A stretch of DNA of 64,000 bases from Rhizophagus clarus (taxonomy: Eukaryota; Glomeromycota; Glomeromycetes; Glomerales; Glomeraceae). The notes under the pieces were generated by a model, which did no database searches, was not told the origin of the DNA, and saw nothing but the letters and a program-made list of their open reading frames with translations. The DNA is taken from the NCBI GenBank assembly GCA_015698045.1, contig BLAL01000223.1:62001-126000 (forward strand), given 5' to 3'. A program made the position numbers and the translations under genes. Below, in pieces: positions 29,240-41,859 of the stretch (position 1 is the first letter of the stretch; the number at the start of each line of letters is the position of its first letter).

Positions 29240-31482
29240 TGGAAAAGAAAAGAAATTGAGAATAAAGATATTGATATAATTGAATATGATGATCTTATAG
29301 AAGAATATTTATCTATTTTTAAAGAATTTAACAATGAAGCAAATAAAGAAAACAGGTTTAGTTTTGAAAAAACTCTTAATGTAGTAATGTTAAATAATGA
29401 TTTTTCCAGAAATATTGCAGAAGATATAATAGAGCAAATAAGTGATGTGGATAATTTCTATCGAAGGTATGATATGTCTATGTTTAAATCTCTTTTTTTG
29501 TAATACACATGTTAAAACATTTTTTTTTATATAGATTCTATAGAGAATATAATGCAAAAACTAACCCAGAAATTAGTTTCCAATATAACTGTTCTCAAAG
29601 ATCAGATCGTGCAAAAAAACCTTGAAAATGTCTCAATTTAGAAAAACAACATGATACCACTTCTATGGAGTAGTTTGATTGTTGTGGAGAAATTAATATT
29701 GTTGTTAACCTTGAGATAAAATCTGCATCAGTTAATGTTATTCATAAAATATTGCATGAATTACCCAAGAAAGTTGATGTATCTGAACATGTAAAAGAAT
29801 TTATTACTCAAAATATTGATTTATTACTAAAAGAAATCTATGCACGCCTTGTAAAAAATGGGTTAAATCCAAAAATTTGGCAAAACCAAATTTATTTTTA
29901 GTGAAATAAGTTAGAAAAAGCTAATTTCAAAAGAAATTCTAATGCTTTTATATCAGCAAAAGCATTGTTAAAAGAATATAATTGTACAAAAATTTTAGAT
30001 ATTAATTTACCAGTACAAGCTATTGCCTTTGAAACAGGGTTACATCAAATGTTAATTGAAAATAACATTTCAATTAAGAAATGTGAAATCGATGCTACAT
30101 GTAAGTTATTTTATTTAATAAAGTAAATAATTTTTTTTTACTTACATCAAATATTTTTTCTAAAAAAAAAAATAGATAATACTAATAATTTAGGATTCGA
30201 ATTATATGTTATGCATGCTGAAGTTAATGGAATTGATTTTTCCTTGGCTTACTTATTTTTAGAACATGATGAAAAGTGTGGTGATGGTATTAAAACTGAA
30301 ATGATTATGAAATTTGTATTACATCTTAAAGAAAAGGGATTAGATCCTAATTTTATTTTAACAGATAAAGATTGGGCTCAAATAAAAATATGTAACTCAA
30401 CTTAGCCAAAAGTTAAAATTCAGCTTTGCCGTTGATATGTAAATAGAGCTATTACAACTCGCCTTTCATTTGATCAAATAGTTATACGAGATACTTACAA
30501 TAGATATATTGTAAATCAAATCTTTTCTTTTATTAATCCTAAATTTAGCCAACCATTAATGGTATTACGCAATACAAAATTTTGTCTAAAAGAGCTTTGT
30601 AAATCTTGCTGGAATCTAATGGACATTCACCTTCATCAGCATATTTTAATTTCTAATAAAAATGAAATACAAGAATCTAGTAAAAAAATTTGGATAAATG
30701 CAGTATATGAAATGTATCAATTTTGCCTTCAACATAATTTACCTTAGCTTTGGAGTTATATGTGAAGGGAATGGTATTCTGATAGTTGTTGGTATTTTTG
30801 GATGAGAGCTGGATGTAATTTTAAAATCTCTATACTAAAGATAACCATGTTTGTGAAGGCGCACTGAAAAGTCTTGAAGCGTGACTTTTTATATAAGTTT
30901 TTTTATCCAAGACTTGATTTGGTAATTTATATTATTAATAAAAAGGTAATTGTACATCAAAAGTGAAAATTTGATCAGATAATAATGGGAAGAGAAAAGC
31001 CAGACTGGAAATCTGCTTTTAAAAGTAAATGGAAATCACTTACAAAATAGCAATTAGGTACAGAACAATATATTACAAATGTACATAACTAAGTATGTGG
31101 ATGCAGATACTTTTTAACAAGTCGTTTCTTTTTATGTAAACATTTAATTAAACAAAAAGAGGAAGTAGAATTGAATTTTTTTGATGTAGTAACTTGTAAT
31201 AATTCTTACCCTTTTATTCTTGAATCTAATGAATTAACAAAAAGTTCTAGTCAAATTTTCTGGCAAATAGATTCTTTAGATAGCAATACTAATGAACATA
31301 AAGAATGTGAAGATTTATACAATCAATTAATTACAACTACTGAAAATATACTTCAGATATTAAAAGAACAAAAAGCTACTGAGAATCTGAAATGGGCTAA
31401 AAGTGTTAAAAAAATTTTTATTCAATTATTAAGATGTAAGAGGAAATTAAATCATATCAACGCTTACAAAAAATGCCTTTAA
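29240..31482 (+). pseudogene. MULE (Mutator-like) transposase pseudogene with SWIM zinc finger
   Basis: Exons 29240-29466, 29535-30100 and 30176-31482; introns 29467-29534 and 30101-30175 have GT-AG ends and keep phase (the second restores DATYN). The MULE core reads CEIDAT then YNTNNLGFELYVMHAEV, DFSLAYLFLEHDEKCGDG and PNFILTDKDWAQIKI (catalytic Asp residues), followed by a degraded C-x2-H site (the His reads Tyr). A C-terminal CGCRYFLTSRFFLCKHLI is a SWIM zinc finger. At least nine in-frame stops, mostly TGA at Trp positions and TAG/TAA at Gln or Trp positions. It once moved a Mutator-like DNA transposon; now dead. Terminal repeats not identified. Confidence 0.8.
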
Positions 31483-32830
31483 CCTAAAAAGGACATACTC
31501 ATAATACAAGATATTTAAGATAAAATTGTTTATTAAAAAAACTGGTGGTATAATAAAAAAAAACTAATTAAATATTATTATAAATGTTTTTTTTTTCTAA
31601 ATTTATAAATTCGCTATTGTTTTATTTGAGAAATTGTATAAAGAAGTAATATACAGAAGTTAGAAAAAATTAATATCTTTGAAAAATTTTTTGCGTAAAA
31701 AAACTTGGCAAAAAATGTGAAATCACGTGATTGATCAGTAGCTTAAATGTGCCACAGTGCTTTTTTTTGTGAGAACGCTAGAGTAGTTTATGCACGTGAC
31801 CTGATCTTAACATGCATATAAATTACTAAACATGATTTTATTTATTTTTCAAAAAATATGCACTCTCTTTCTTTTCTGTTTTCTTCTTATTCTCTTTACA
31901 TTTTATAGGTATATTAATATTGTATTTTGGTTATTAAATTTATTATACTGATTACTAACTATATTTTACATATCTGCCAATTTGCAGAATTGAGGATTAA
32001 TCATCTTTAGTTAATAATAAAAAAATTTTGAAACCATTATGGAAATGATCAGATGGACAATACTATCATGAGCATAAAATATTAAGCGTACGTGAAATTT
32101 TCAAAAAAACTCATGTATTTTGGCATCTTATCATTTAAACTGAACACTATTATGCTTAATTGAAAGCTCTATTTAAGTAAAATCTATTAATAATAATTTT
32201 GTAAAAATAAATTTTATATTAGTTAAGTTATTAATTTTTGTAATATATTATTTATTATTTCAAAAAAAATCAATTTTTCTGTAACTTATGATTCAAATAT
32301 AGTAAAATTATACCAAAATAAAGCTTCAAATAAGATAATTCTAATGATATTAAACAAACACTATTATTAATAACAGGTTAAAAAGAATCACATAGGTATC
32401 TCACTAGGACCCTGAACAATATATAAATATGTTAGATTTAAATTTGCTTAATGATCATATAAAAAAAAAACCCTATGTAAGACTTTTATTTGCTTATTTT
32501 AATATAAAATTTTTAGTTGGTTAGATATTTAAATGCGTAGTTAAACTTATTTTTATTTCAGCTCAGTAATTATATTTGCGTAGCAGAACCCCTTATTCGT
32601 ATAACAAAGATTTTCATATATATAGAGAGAGAAAATTTTAATTTCACACGTATATTAAAAAAATTTTTTTACAAAAATTTTTTTAAACTGATACTTCTTT
32701 TCTATTATTTTACATATTTTAATTTTATAAACACAATATTGTATTTGATATTTATAAAAAAAATCATGTTTTTATAATAATATTCTCATATTCTTATTTT
32801 TTGTTTGCTAATTTTACTCATATATAAAAT
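31483..32830. other. Long AT-rich gene-free stretch
   Basis: No supported ORF. A CACGTGA-containing pair (31718 and 31795) and a 20-bp word ATCTGCCAATTTGCAGAATT at 31972-31991, shared with 54341-54360, are the only notable items. Confidence 0.4.
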
Positions 32831-32834
32831 AAAT

Positions 32835-33480
32835 TTTGAACAAATGAAATTACCTTTTTATGCTTAAGTAAATTGTTCAGCAGTTATAAAAAGTATTTGT
32901 ATTTCAATTTCTATGATTCTAAGTATAATATTTGTGAAGATAATTATATTTTTTGAACAGTACTAATTTTAAAAAATTTTTTTTTTCTCTTTTAACTTCA
33001 GGACATAATAATATCACTTTGATCAAATGAAATTACTTTTTTATGTTTAAAAAGTTGTTCAGTGATATCGAATCTACCTGTGTATAAATTTTTATAATGA
33101 TTGGACTAATATTTGTGAAGTATTGGTTATTTTTATATTATCAATTTTTTTGCGAAAACCCATTTTGCAACTTCAAAGCATGATTTCACCACTTTGGTCA
33201 AATGAAGTTGTCTTTTTCCGTTTAAGTAAAGTTGTTCAGCGAGGTTGAATCTACTTACAATAAAAATTTAGAATGATTGGATTAATATTCGTGAAATGCG
33301 ACCAACTTTTGTACTTTCAATTATTTATCGTTTAAGTGATTTTAATTTTAAAGTGTAATTTTTTTTATTTTAAATCAACTTAACTTTAAGAAGTTGTTCA
33401 TAAGGGTTGGCAATAATTTATATTTTAATTTTTATAAATCTAAATATAATAATATTTATAAAAAATTCCAAATTTTAAAA
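32835..33480. repeat. Degenerate ~180-bp tandem repeats
   Basis: Three clear and one weak unit, each with TCAAATGAAATTAC, then GTTCAGCGA and ATTGGATTAATATTTGTGAA. Starts near 32841, 33024 and 33198. The inverted form occurs at 48400-48830. Confidence 0.7.
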
Positions 33481-33879
33481 CTATTTTTAAAATAGCAATA
33501 GTATTAATATTATATTAATATTAATTAAAATTAAAAATTCTGAAGTTGTATATCATTTTATATTATTAATTTATTAATATTTAGTGAATTTATTTCACAA
33601 TTTTTTTTCACAATGATATAAAAAATTAATTTACTATTACTATATACATATTTATTATAATTAAATTATCTTAAATAAAGTTATATATGTCAGAAAAAAA
33701 ATTGCTTAGCAGAATAAAAAATTCAAAGGTTATAATAAGAGTTTGCTTAGCAGAACTTAGAATAATTTGCTTATTGATCATAGTAAATTTTGAAATTTTC
33801 ATCTGACCTATATATATATTATTCAGAGTCCTATCTTACTATCAGCTTCTTGAATAAGATTTGCCTAAGTTTAAAATAA
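33481..33879. other. AT-rich spacer with TTGCTTAGCAGAA words
   Basis: Nearly pure A/T to 33690, then two copies of TTGCTTAGCAGAA (33700 and 33747). No gene. Confidence 0.4.
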
Positions 33880-33897
33880 ATGATAAAACTTTTTATT
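33880..33897. repeat. 18-bp target-site duplication, left copy
   Basis: ATGATAAAACTTTTTATT, identical to 35881-35898, flanking the LINE-type insertion. Confidence 0.93.
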
Positions 33898-35880
33898 TTT
33901 ATTTTTATTTTTATTTTTATTTTTATTTTTAGAAACCAATTACTTTATTAAGTAAATGCCCTTAGGGTGACGTCAAGAGTACAAAAAAGACTAACTATAT
34001 CAAAACCAACTCCGAGAAAGTAGCTAGAATCAAGTAGACTCTAATTCCATCGAAACAGGATGACCGGTTGGACCAAAGTCCCAATTTCCAATTAAGGAAG
34101 AAAATTGTAGCAACCTATCCAACACAGAACCCAACCCAAAAAAAAATTAAAACACTATCTATGACTAAAATTTAGATATTAGAGTTAGCAAGAGTTTGAC
34201 AACATCCATCTTATCGTCAGTCTTCTTGCCCGAGGACTTCTTCTTCTTCTTGTCTTTTAACTTTTTCGAAGTCTTCGTCTTATCCTTGTTAGGTTTAGAA
34301 TTAGTCGAGTGAGTTTTTGAGGAACTAGAATTCTTGGTCTTCTTAGAGGAGTCTTTACTTTTGGACTTCTTAGTCAAACCAGAGGAATCCTTGGACTTTT
34401 TTGTTTGTAAAGCAGTAAGGGAAGCCGAACACCATGGGAGAGAGTAGTCAACATCGTTGTGATTGAAATAAAATCTGGTTCTTCTACAGATTTCCACATC
34501 CTCATATTTTTCGAAGAAGACTACAATCGAGGCCTTTCCACCTGTTTCAAAATGTTTAATTGCTTTGATTGGTAAATTACCAAACATTTCCTGAGAAGGA
34601 GCAGTGCGTTCCCATGTTGACCAATAACGAGATTCTTGAGGTAAATCATTAAGGTATAAGCAAAACTGTTCTCTTTTTTTCCTTTGGTGTAGTGACCAGT
34701 TTCCAGGGAACCAACGTACAGATATATCACCAAGGGAGTATTGCTATATCCCCTGTTCGAAGGAAGCGAGTGCGAAAGTTGAGAGACATATTTTGATTCG
34801 AAGCGTTTGGTATTTCCTTTGCTTCTTCACAGTCATCGAAATAGGATCTCCCCACGCTTTAAGTTCGGCAAGTATTTTTTTGTGAGACCAACTTGAGGGT
34901 ACGTCATAAACGAAGATATCCCTAATATTATTAACTTTTTCATCAGGAATGTTAGTATCTACGAATATTTTTTCCACCGATTTATCTATAACCTTCTTTT
35001 TCTTCTTGTCTTTTGGTGTAGTATTACTACTACCAGAAGGTTGCAGAGGTATAAGAGTCTCATCATTAGCGTTCTCCATGTTTACATCAATCAATTCCTC
35101 ATCAGCTATAGGCGGTCGCTGCTCGGGCATAATCGGCGATTTTGAGGAGGTACCAGGCTGAGATATTCCTAATTCAGGTATTATCAGTGGTGTAACTAGG
35201 TGTGAGTCACCAGAATTTACCAGATTCTGTATATCACGTGAAATTCCATCTGCAACTGGACTGCCCACTTTTTCCTCAAAGTTGGACGATATTTTTTGAA
35301 AAAATTCAGGCTGGTGAAGAAAAGCTTCAAAAATCCTTAGGCCTGAGTGTATTATCAAAGAAACCAGTGTGTTTGGAATGTTTGTTTTGCGTGATATGTC
35401 TTTGTATCTTACAGGTTCAGCAGCAGCGCCAAAGGTCTTTATTAACCTTTTGCCTTGTTCCTGGGCAGTGCCACTTGTAATATGTTGAAAATTTTCGTCA
35501 AGCAAAGCAAGAACATGTTGTTCATATTTTGTGCACCACGATACTATTTGGGCATCCGTTGTTACTATCGCAGGGATAGAAGGCCGTGGCGAAGATACAG
35601 GTTGCTTGTTTTTATTTTTCTTCTGTTTCTTTTTCCCTTTTTTCTTGGACTGAACTTTGGACCAAGTGCGCTGGGGAGGAGGGGCCTCATCACCCTCTCT
35701 ATAAACTGAATAAGAAACGATAGAAGAGGACTCTTCAGCTTCAGAAGAAGAGTCGTTGTCAGTAGGGAGATATTCTTCTTCCATAAAATATTTATTTTGA
35801 CTCAACTCCATAATGTCGTTATTAAATAAAAAAAAAAAAAAAATTTTTGTTTTAAATTTTATTATGGTTGTGAACAGAAC
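33898..35880 (-). mobile_element. LINE-type retroposed insertion carrying ORF1 only
   Basis: About 1.98 kb between identical 18-bp direct repeats. On the minus strand it ends in a (TAAAAA)n tail (33893-33931), as expected for target-primed reverse transcription, and begins about 70 bp upstream of the ORF1 start. No reverse transcriptase/endonuclease ORF2 is present, so the copied RNA was ORF1-only or spliced. Confidence 0.88.
34165..35811 (-). pseudogene. LINE ORF1-like RNA-binding protein with one in-frame TAG
   Basis: ATG 35811 to the stop at 34165, one frame of about 548 codons broken only by TAG 34744-34746. N-terminus acidic, then a Lys-rich linker (KKKGKKKQKKNKNKQ), a helical domain, and an RRM-like fold: NIRDIFVYDVPSSWSHKKIL, AWGDPISMTVKKQRKYQTLR, then after the stop DISVRWFPGNWSLHQRKKRE and SIVVFFEKYEDVEI. 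The C-terminus is very Lys/Ser-rich. ORF1 proteins of L1-like elements coat element RNA. The stop falls where a Trp is expected (TGG to TAG). Coding density is otherwise intact, so the insertion is fairly young. Confidence 0.75.
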
Positions 35881-35898
35881 ATGATAAAACTTTTTATT
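35881..35898. repeat. 18-bp target-site duplication, right copy
   Basis: Identical to 33880-33897. Confidence 0.93.
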
Positions 35899-36540
35899 AC
35901 TTAAAATTCTTTAAAATATGATATAAAATAAACAAATAAATAAACAAATAAATCATACCAAGTTTTGCTTTAGGTTCTAAACTTTTACACTTTTTTACAA
36001 CTTTACTACATGTTAAAAATCTTTAGAAATAAATAAAAATAGTTACTTAATATATTTAATATACAAATAATGTGAAAGACTTTTTTATATCATAAACCCA
36101 TCTAAACGTTAAAAACCTATCTTCTTTCGCGTTGTTTATTTGTATTTATGGATAGTATATTTTTTATTTCAAAAGTAAAAATTCCATTTTTTTTATCAAT
36201 CCGCAAAAGATGATTATGTAACACAATTAAAATTAGAGGTTGTGAAATAAATATCACATTTTTTAAAATTAAATTATTAAATCTTTAATTTAGACTGATT
36301 CTGCAGATCAGCGCTGTTAGACGAATGATTAGCACTCATATAATGATGAACATTAATATTACTGCGCCATAAATGATTGATGTAGTTTATAAAGTATATT
36401 AAGTATATTTAGTATATATTTCTTATATATCATTTATAGTATATATAGTATATATAGTATATATTTCTTATATTTCTTTTATTATTTAAATTTCTTATAT
36501 ATTATTTATATCTTTTATATTTTTTATTATTTATATATTT
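35899..36540. other. AT-rich spacer
   Basis: No ORF. A (AAATAAACAAAT) run near 35930 and AGTATATATAGTATATAT repeats at 36385-36480. Nothing else. Confidence 0.45.
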
Positions 36541-36825
36541 GAATGAAGTCCAATTTGTATAAATATCTTGAATATTCAGAGAAAAGTTCAGACAAGTTGT
36601 TTATAATAAAGTTGTAATTGCAAGTGTTATAAGATTGCCTTATTGTATAAGTTGTTAACGTATCTACAACTAATAAAGATACATTTTAATTATCGAATAC
36701 ACTGCCTTTTAGTGTGTAAGGAATTGATTGGAATACTTCATAGCTAGTGTCTCCCTGAAGATATTCATAATTCACTGCTCGATGAACTGAGTTGGTGAAC
36801 AATTGGTGATTCCTGCCAGGTTAAT
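36541..36825 (+). promoter_or_regulatory. Possible 5' LTR end/leader of the Gypsy element
   Basis: Less A/T-biased than its flank, with TATAAATA (36557), AATAAAG (36605) and AATAAAGATAC (36673), a plausible LTR promoter and polyadenylation layout, and AATTGGTGATTCCTGCCAG just before coding as a possible primer-binding region. I found no matching 3' LTR after 48333, so this remains tentative. Confidence 0.3.
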
Positions 36826-39800
36826 TTGAATAATAATAAATGTATGCCGTATTATAACTTAACTAAGAATCAAAAGAAAGCACATTTAAAGAAACATTGT
36901 CAAGGAATAACTATTAAAAAACGAGAAAATTATTGTAACTTGTGTTATTCTGTTGATATAATACCAGTTGATAACATACCAAACGGATTTCATCTATTTT
37001 GGCTTTGAATTTCAGTACATCATACTGCAGAACAGTATACAGGCGCTACAGTTGTTATATTTAAAATATTGACAGAAGAATTTTATATTGCTACTGAGTT
37101 AGATATTATTGTAAACGCAACTACAAGTATTGTAAAAAGTATAAAATATCGAGAAATCACTATACCATTTTTAGAACTATCTTTTTATTTGCATAAATTA
37201 TTTGAGCTTACTAACAGTTTTCAAAGTTTTCCAACTGCAGAACAAATAGTTACCGTACATCAGATCTTCCATAATACTCAACCAATTCCAAATCTCAATA
37301 TGGCTATCACAAATGATCAGATAAAGGCGCTCTTGGATGGAGTTTTTGGAGCAGGAGGAGTTGATTGGAAAACTGCCCTTACAAATGTGCATAATGAAGC
37401 TCAAGCAACAAATGCTGTGCTTACCGCTTTACGAACAGCTACTACTAATCATGCTACTAAAATAGTAGAAGTACCACCATTTTATGGAAATGACATAGAG
37501 GATCCTAATGAATGAATTGATATTTTTATTCAAGCCCATACAACTAATAGATGGGCAGATGCCAGAAGAGTAGCTTTGGCTGCAGGACATTTGAAGGAAA
37601 CTGCTTATGATTGGTATCAAAATGATAAGACAAATATAACTCAATGGGAAGGAGACCCTGCCAACTCCTTTAAAAAAAGACTTATTGCTTACTTTGCTAT
37701 ACCGGCCCAAAAGAATCAATAGGTAAGGGAATTACAAGGAGTAAAACAGAAGGAAGAAGAATCAATTGAGGATTACTCTCGATGCTTTAGAAAACTCTTA
37801 AATAGAGCAACTACAGGAAATGTTTTAGCTGACCAACATCAAATCAACTACTTTATCAACAGATTGTCTCCAATTTATATTAGTCAAGTAGTATTGGCTT
37901 CTTCAGCTACCTTAGCTGCTGCTATTGATCGAGCTATACTAGTAGAATCGGATGTAAAATATACCCTATTAAATGCAATGCCAAGGGAAGAAGCTCCAAT
38001 TCCCTCTACCTTGTAAAGTGTTGTTACACCAGCACCTGTTCCAGCTCCAGTTATCCAAGTAAAAAATAGTCTTAAAAATGAACTTGATGCTCTTACAAAG
38101 CAAATGCAACAGTTATCCATTAACTACGCAAATTTGTTTACATCGGTTACCAGAACTCCTCGATTTAATCAATCAAATAATCATACTCCTCATCCAGAAA
38201 ATATTAATAGACCTAGAAACAAAAGAGAAGTGACTTGTTTCAAGTGTGAGAAACTAGGACATTATGCCAGGGAATGTACTGCTCCAGGAAACAAACATCC
38301 CAACCAAGTTCAATTTCAATCTAATAGAAATAATCAACAACCTGTTAATTTTATGGATTATGAAGAAGAGTGTTATGAAACTGATGAGTATGAAGAATAC
38401 GATGATGAATTTGAAACAGAAATTTAAGCTTTTAAGAGAAAAGAACCCTACCAAAAAGAAGTTCGAAAAGTAAAAAGAAAAGCTATACCTCGTTCAGAAT
38501 CTCAAAAAGAAGAACAAACTAGACTTGTTCCAGACGTAGAAATGCAAGATGCTGAGCCTTTAAAAGTTAAAAAGGTTAGAAGAAAAATGTTGCCAGCTCC
38601 AATTGAGCAACTTACCAAATTTAACGTTGCAAATTACTTGAGAGATTTGCTCTGTGGATTGTCAGTAGGACAAGCTGTGCATGAGATCCCTAAGTATCGT
38701 TCAGGTCTAATCTGAGCTGTTAGAAGAACCAGGGAAAAAGAAACTAATTTTATTGAAAGAAATAATTCCCCTGATCTTGATCAAACTACTGCTGCGTGAT
38801 GTGAATTGTACGTAGGAAAAGAACTCATCTCCACCATGATTGATAGTGGAGCTGCGACAAGTATAATTACCAAGTCATTGATGAAACAACTTGGCTATCA
38901 AATCGATCAACCCTCTAATATGGTGATTGTCACTGCTAATAGAACCAGAGTTCGCGCATTAGGAATGATTGCCGCATTACCAATTCATCTCAGCCATATT
39001 ATAGTACAAACGCCAGTGCATGTTTTGGACTCCCAAGATGATGTTCTTATTCTGGGAAATGATTGGCTTAGAAGAGTTAATGCAATCGTTAATTGGAGGG
39101 CAGAAAAATTGTCAGTCCATTATAAAGGAAGAACCGTAAATGTACCTTTGATTTTTACGGTAACTAAAGCTCTTATTAATGCTAAATCCTTAGAAGAAGA
39201 GGAAGAAGAAGATAATGAAGAATATGAAAATGAGGAGTTAATTGAAGCTCCTTTATATTATTTGGATACCTGGAACTTAGATTCAGATGACTTAGAATAT
39301 AATCCCTGGATGGAAATGCACTCGCCAGATTACTCCGAGGAAAAAGAGAAGTCTGATGATAAAAATGAAGGAAACCCTACTGTATTTCTCGCAGAAGTGC
39401 AGGAAGAAAATAATTCTTCAACAGTGGTAAGATCTAATTTAAAACCATTGGATCATCATCAACAAACACTCTTTCAGTCCCTTATGAAAAAATATGAAGA
39501 CATCTGCGTAAAAAGTCAAACCAAGATAGGAAAAACTCATGTCATCTGACATAGGATTTTGACCAGAGATGCTGCTCCTGTCGCTCAACCTCCATATAGA
39601 ATGAATCCAGTAAAAAGGGAATTCTTAAAGAATGAAATTGTGAAAATGGAAGCACAAGGCATTATTAGAAAATCATCTAATCCTTGGGCTTCTCCTGTGG
39701 TAATTATAGAAAAGAAAGAAGGAGATAAAAGATTATGCATAGATTATCGAAAGTTGAACACAATTACTAAAGCTGACGCATACTCTTTACCAAGAATTGA

Positions 39801-41172
39801 TGATCTCCTAGAAAATTTAAGAAGTGCAACTTGGTTTACCACTTTGGATCTTGCAAGTGGTTACTGACAAGTTCAAATGAGTGAAGAGGATATTGAAAAG
39901 ACTGCTTTCATCACCCCCTTTGGCCTGTACAAATTTCTCGTTATGCCTTTTGGATTAGCATATGCCCCAGGAACTTTCCAGCATCTCATGAATTATATTC
40001 TTCAAGACTTCTTAGGAATATTCGTGGCAGTATACCTGGATGATGTAATCATCTACACCAGAGGACCTCTGAAAACGCATTTGAATCATTTGCAACAAGT
40101 ATTTGAAACCTTGCGAAGCGCTAATCTTCAAATTAAATTGAAAAAATGTTATTTTTGTTATCCTAATATCCACTTTCTTGGACATGTAGTAAGAAGGGAT
40201 GGAATTCAAGTAGATCCATAAAAAATTGAAAAAGTGAAGAATTTTCCTATACTACAAAACTTGCGACAATTGCGTGCTATGCTTGGATTATTCTCTTATT
40301 ATCAAAAATTTATCAAAGATTTTTCAAAGATTGCGCGTCTCATGAATGAATTACTTAAAAAGGACGTATCTTTCGAATGGAATCAGAAGAAGTAAAATGC
40401 TTTTGAAAGATTAAAAGAGTGCTTAATGAAAGCTCCCATTTTAAGCTACCCAGATTTCAACCGATCTTTTATCATTTACACGGATGCCTCAGGAACAGGC
40501 TTAGGTGCTGTCCTTTCGCAACTTCAAGAGAATGGTAAAGAACATGTGATTGCATATGCGAGTCGAAGTAGGAACAAAGCTGAAATGAATTATGCTATCA
40601 CCAATCAAGAATGTCTTGCTGTAGTTTGGGCTGTCCAACACTTTCAGCATTACTTAGAAATAAGGTTTTCACTATTGTTACAGATCATATTGCTTTAAAA
40701 TGGCTCAAAACCTCCAAGATTCCAAAAGGAAGGCGAGCCAGATGGATCATGGAACTCCAGCAATATGACTTCCAAATTAAACATCACCCAGAAAAAGCTA
40801 ATGCTAACACTGATGCTTTATTACAAATCCACGAAGTCCCAATTAAGTGTTATATGGTTTCTATCATTCCTTTTGGATCGAATAATAAAGAAATACCTGA
40901 AGAAACCTTAAGTATCAGCAAGTGTCATGGTTGCCAGGAAGAGTGAACCTTTCTAGAAAAGTATAGTATCCAAGGAAAAACTTTTCTGTGTTGCCAAAGT
41001 TGTAACATAAATCTAAAAGATAATGAGGAAATCTGTGAAAGATGTCATAAATTTGCCCTATGCACTGATGAATGGGATATCTACCACGGCTTTAATAGTT
41101 ATTGTTCCATCATAGGGGACGCATGCTTTATTAATGATAGACATCATACTCATAGAATTTGTTTTAAGTCAT
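36826..41172 (+). pseudogene. Ty3/Gypsy gag-pro-RT-RNase H pseudogene, 5' segment
   Basis: One reading frame from 36826 to about 40665. Gag 37069-38425 (DWKTALTNVHNEAQATNAV, PPFYGNDIEDPNE, ETAYDWYQNDKTNITQW, zinc knuckle CFKCEKLGHYARECTAPG). Protease 38806-39170 (TMIDSGAATSII, LILGNDWLRRVNAIVNW). RT 39580-40220 (SPVVIIEKKEGDKRLCIDYR, TLDLASGY, FVAVYLDDVIIYTRG with the YLDD active site). RNase H 40430-40850 (IIYTDASGTGLGAVLSQL). A frameshift near 40665 is the only visible indel; the other breaks are about eleven stops at Trp, Gln or similar codons (ASGY-TGA-QVQM is a Trp site). After RNase H comes a Cys-rich domain (CHGC, CCQSC, CERC, HHTHRIC) instead of an integrase. The frame is cut at 41172 by Plavaka copy 2 and resumes at 47888. 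Confidence 0.88.
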
Positions 41173-41189
41173 CAGGAAATTTTTTTAGG

Positions 41190-41415
41190 GGATATATATC
41201 GATGGATAGGTCACATGATATATATCGATAATAATCGGACTCGTCGAGTAGTATCGATGTGGGTAAATGATGACAAATTATCAGAATTTAACTAAAATGA
41301 CAAATATCGATAGAGATGTATATCGATGGAAAGGTCACATGATATCTATCGATAATAATTGGACTCGTCGAGTAGTATCGATACGGAAAAGATGATTACT
41401 TATCGGAATTAAGCC
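41190..41415. repeat. Left subterminal duplication of Plavaka copy 2
   Basis: Two ~122-bp units, each with TATCGATGGA, GGTCACATGATAT, ATCGATAATAAT and GGACTCGTCGAGTAGTATCG. The last contains the palindrome ACTCGTCGAGT. ATCGAT-rich, like the right-end array; likely transposase-binding region. Confidence 0.8.
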
Positions 41416-41859
41416 TAAACGATAAAAGTCGAGAAAATTTCATACGATAAAAATCAAGAAAATTCAAATGATAAATATTGAAAATATTCATTGCGATTAC
41501 TAACGTAAATTTATTTATTTATTTATAATAATAAAATTCATAATAAAATTCATAATGATAATAATTATAATTAATTATAAAATATTAGTATGCCACCTTA
41601 AAATAAAACATCACTTTCCAACCTATGAATAATTGCTAATCATCATAAAACAAGTTGTCATGCAACGTCATTAATGTATCATCACCTCTGAGAATTACAT
41701 CTGTTTCCTCCTCCTCTTCAAAAGAGCCTGTTTTCGGGATTTCCGGAGCTTCTTCCCTCAATATCTCCTGCGCGTCATGTATAGTAAAACCTCCTTTTTT
41801 TTCGAATAAATCCTAATAAAGTATTAATTCAAATTTTATCTAACTGAATAGATTTCAAA

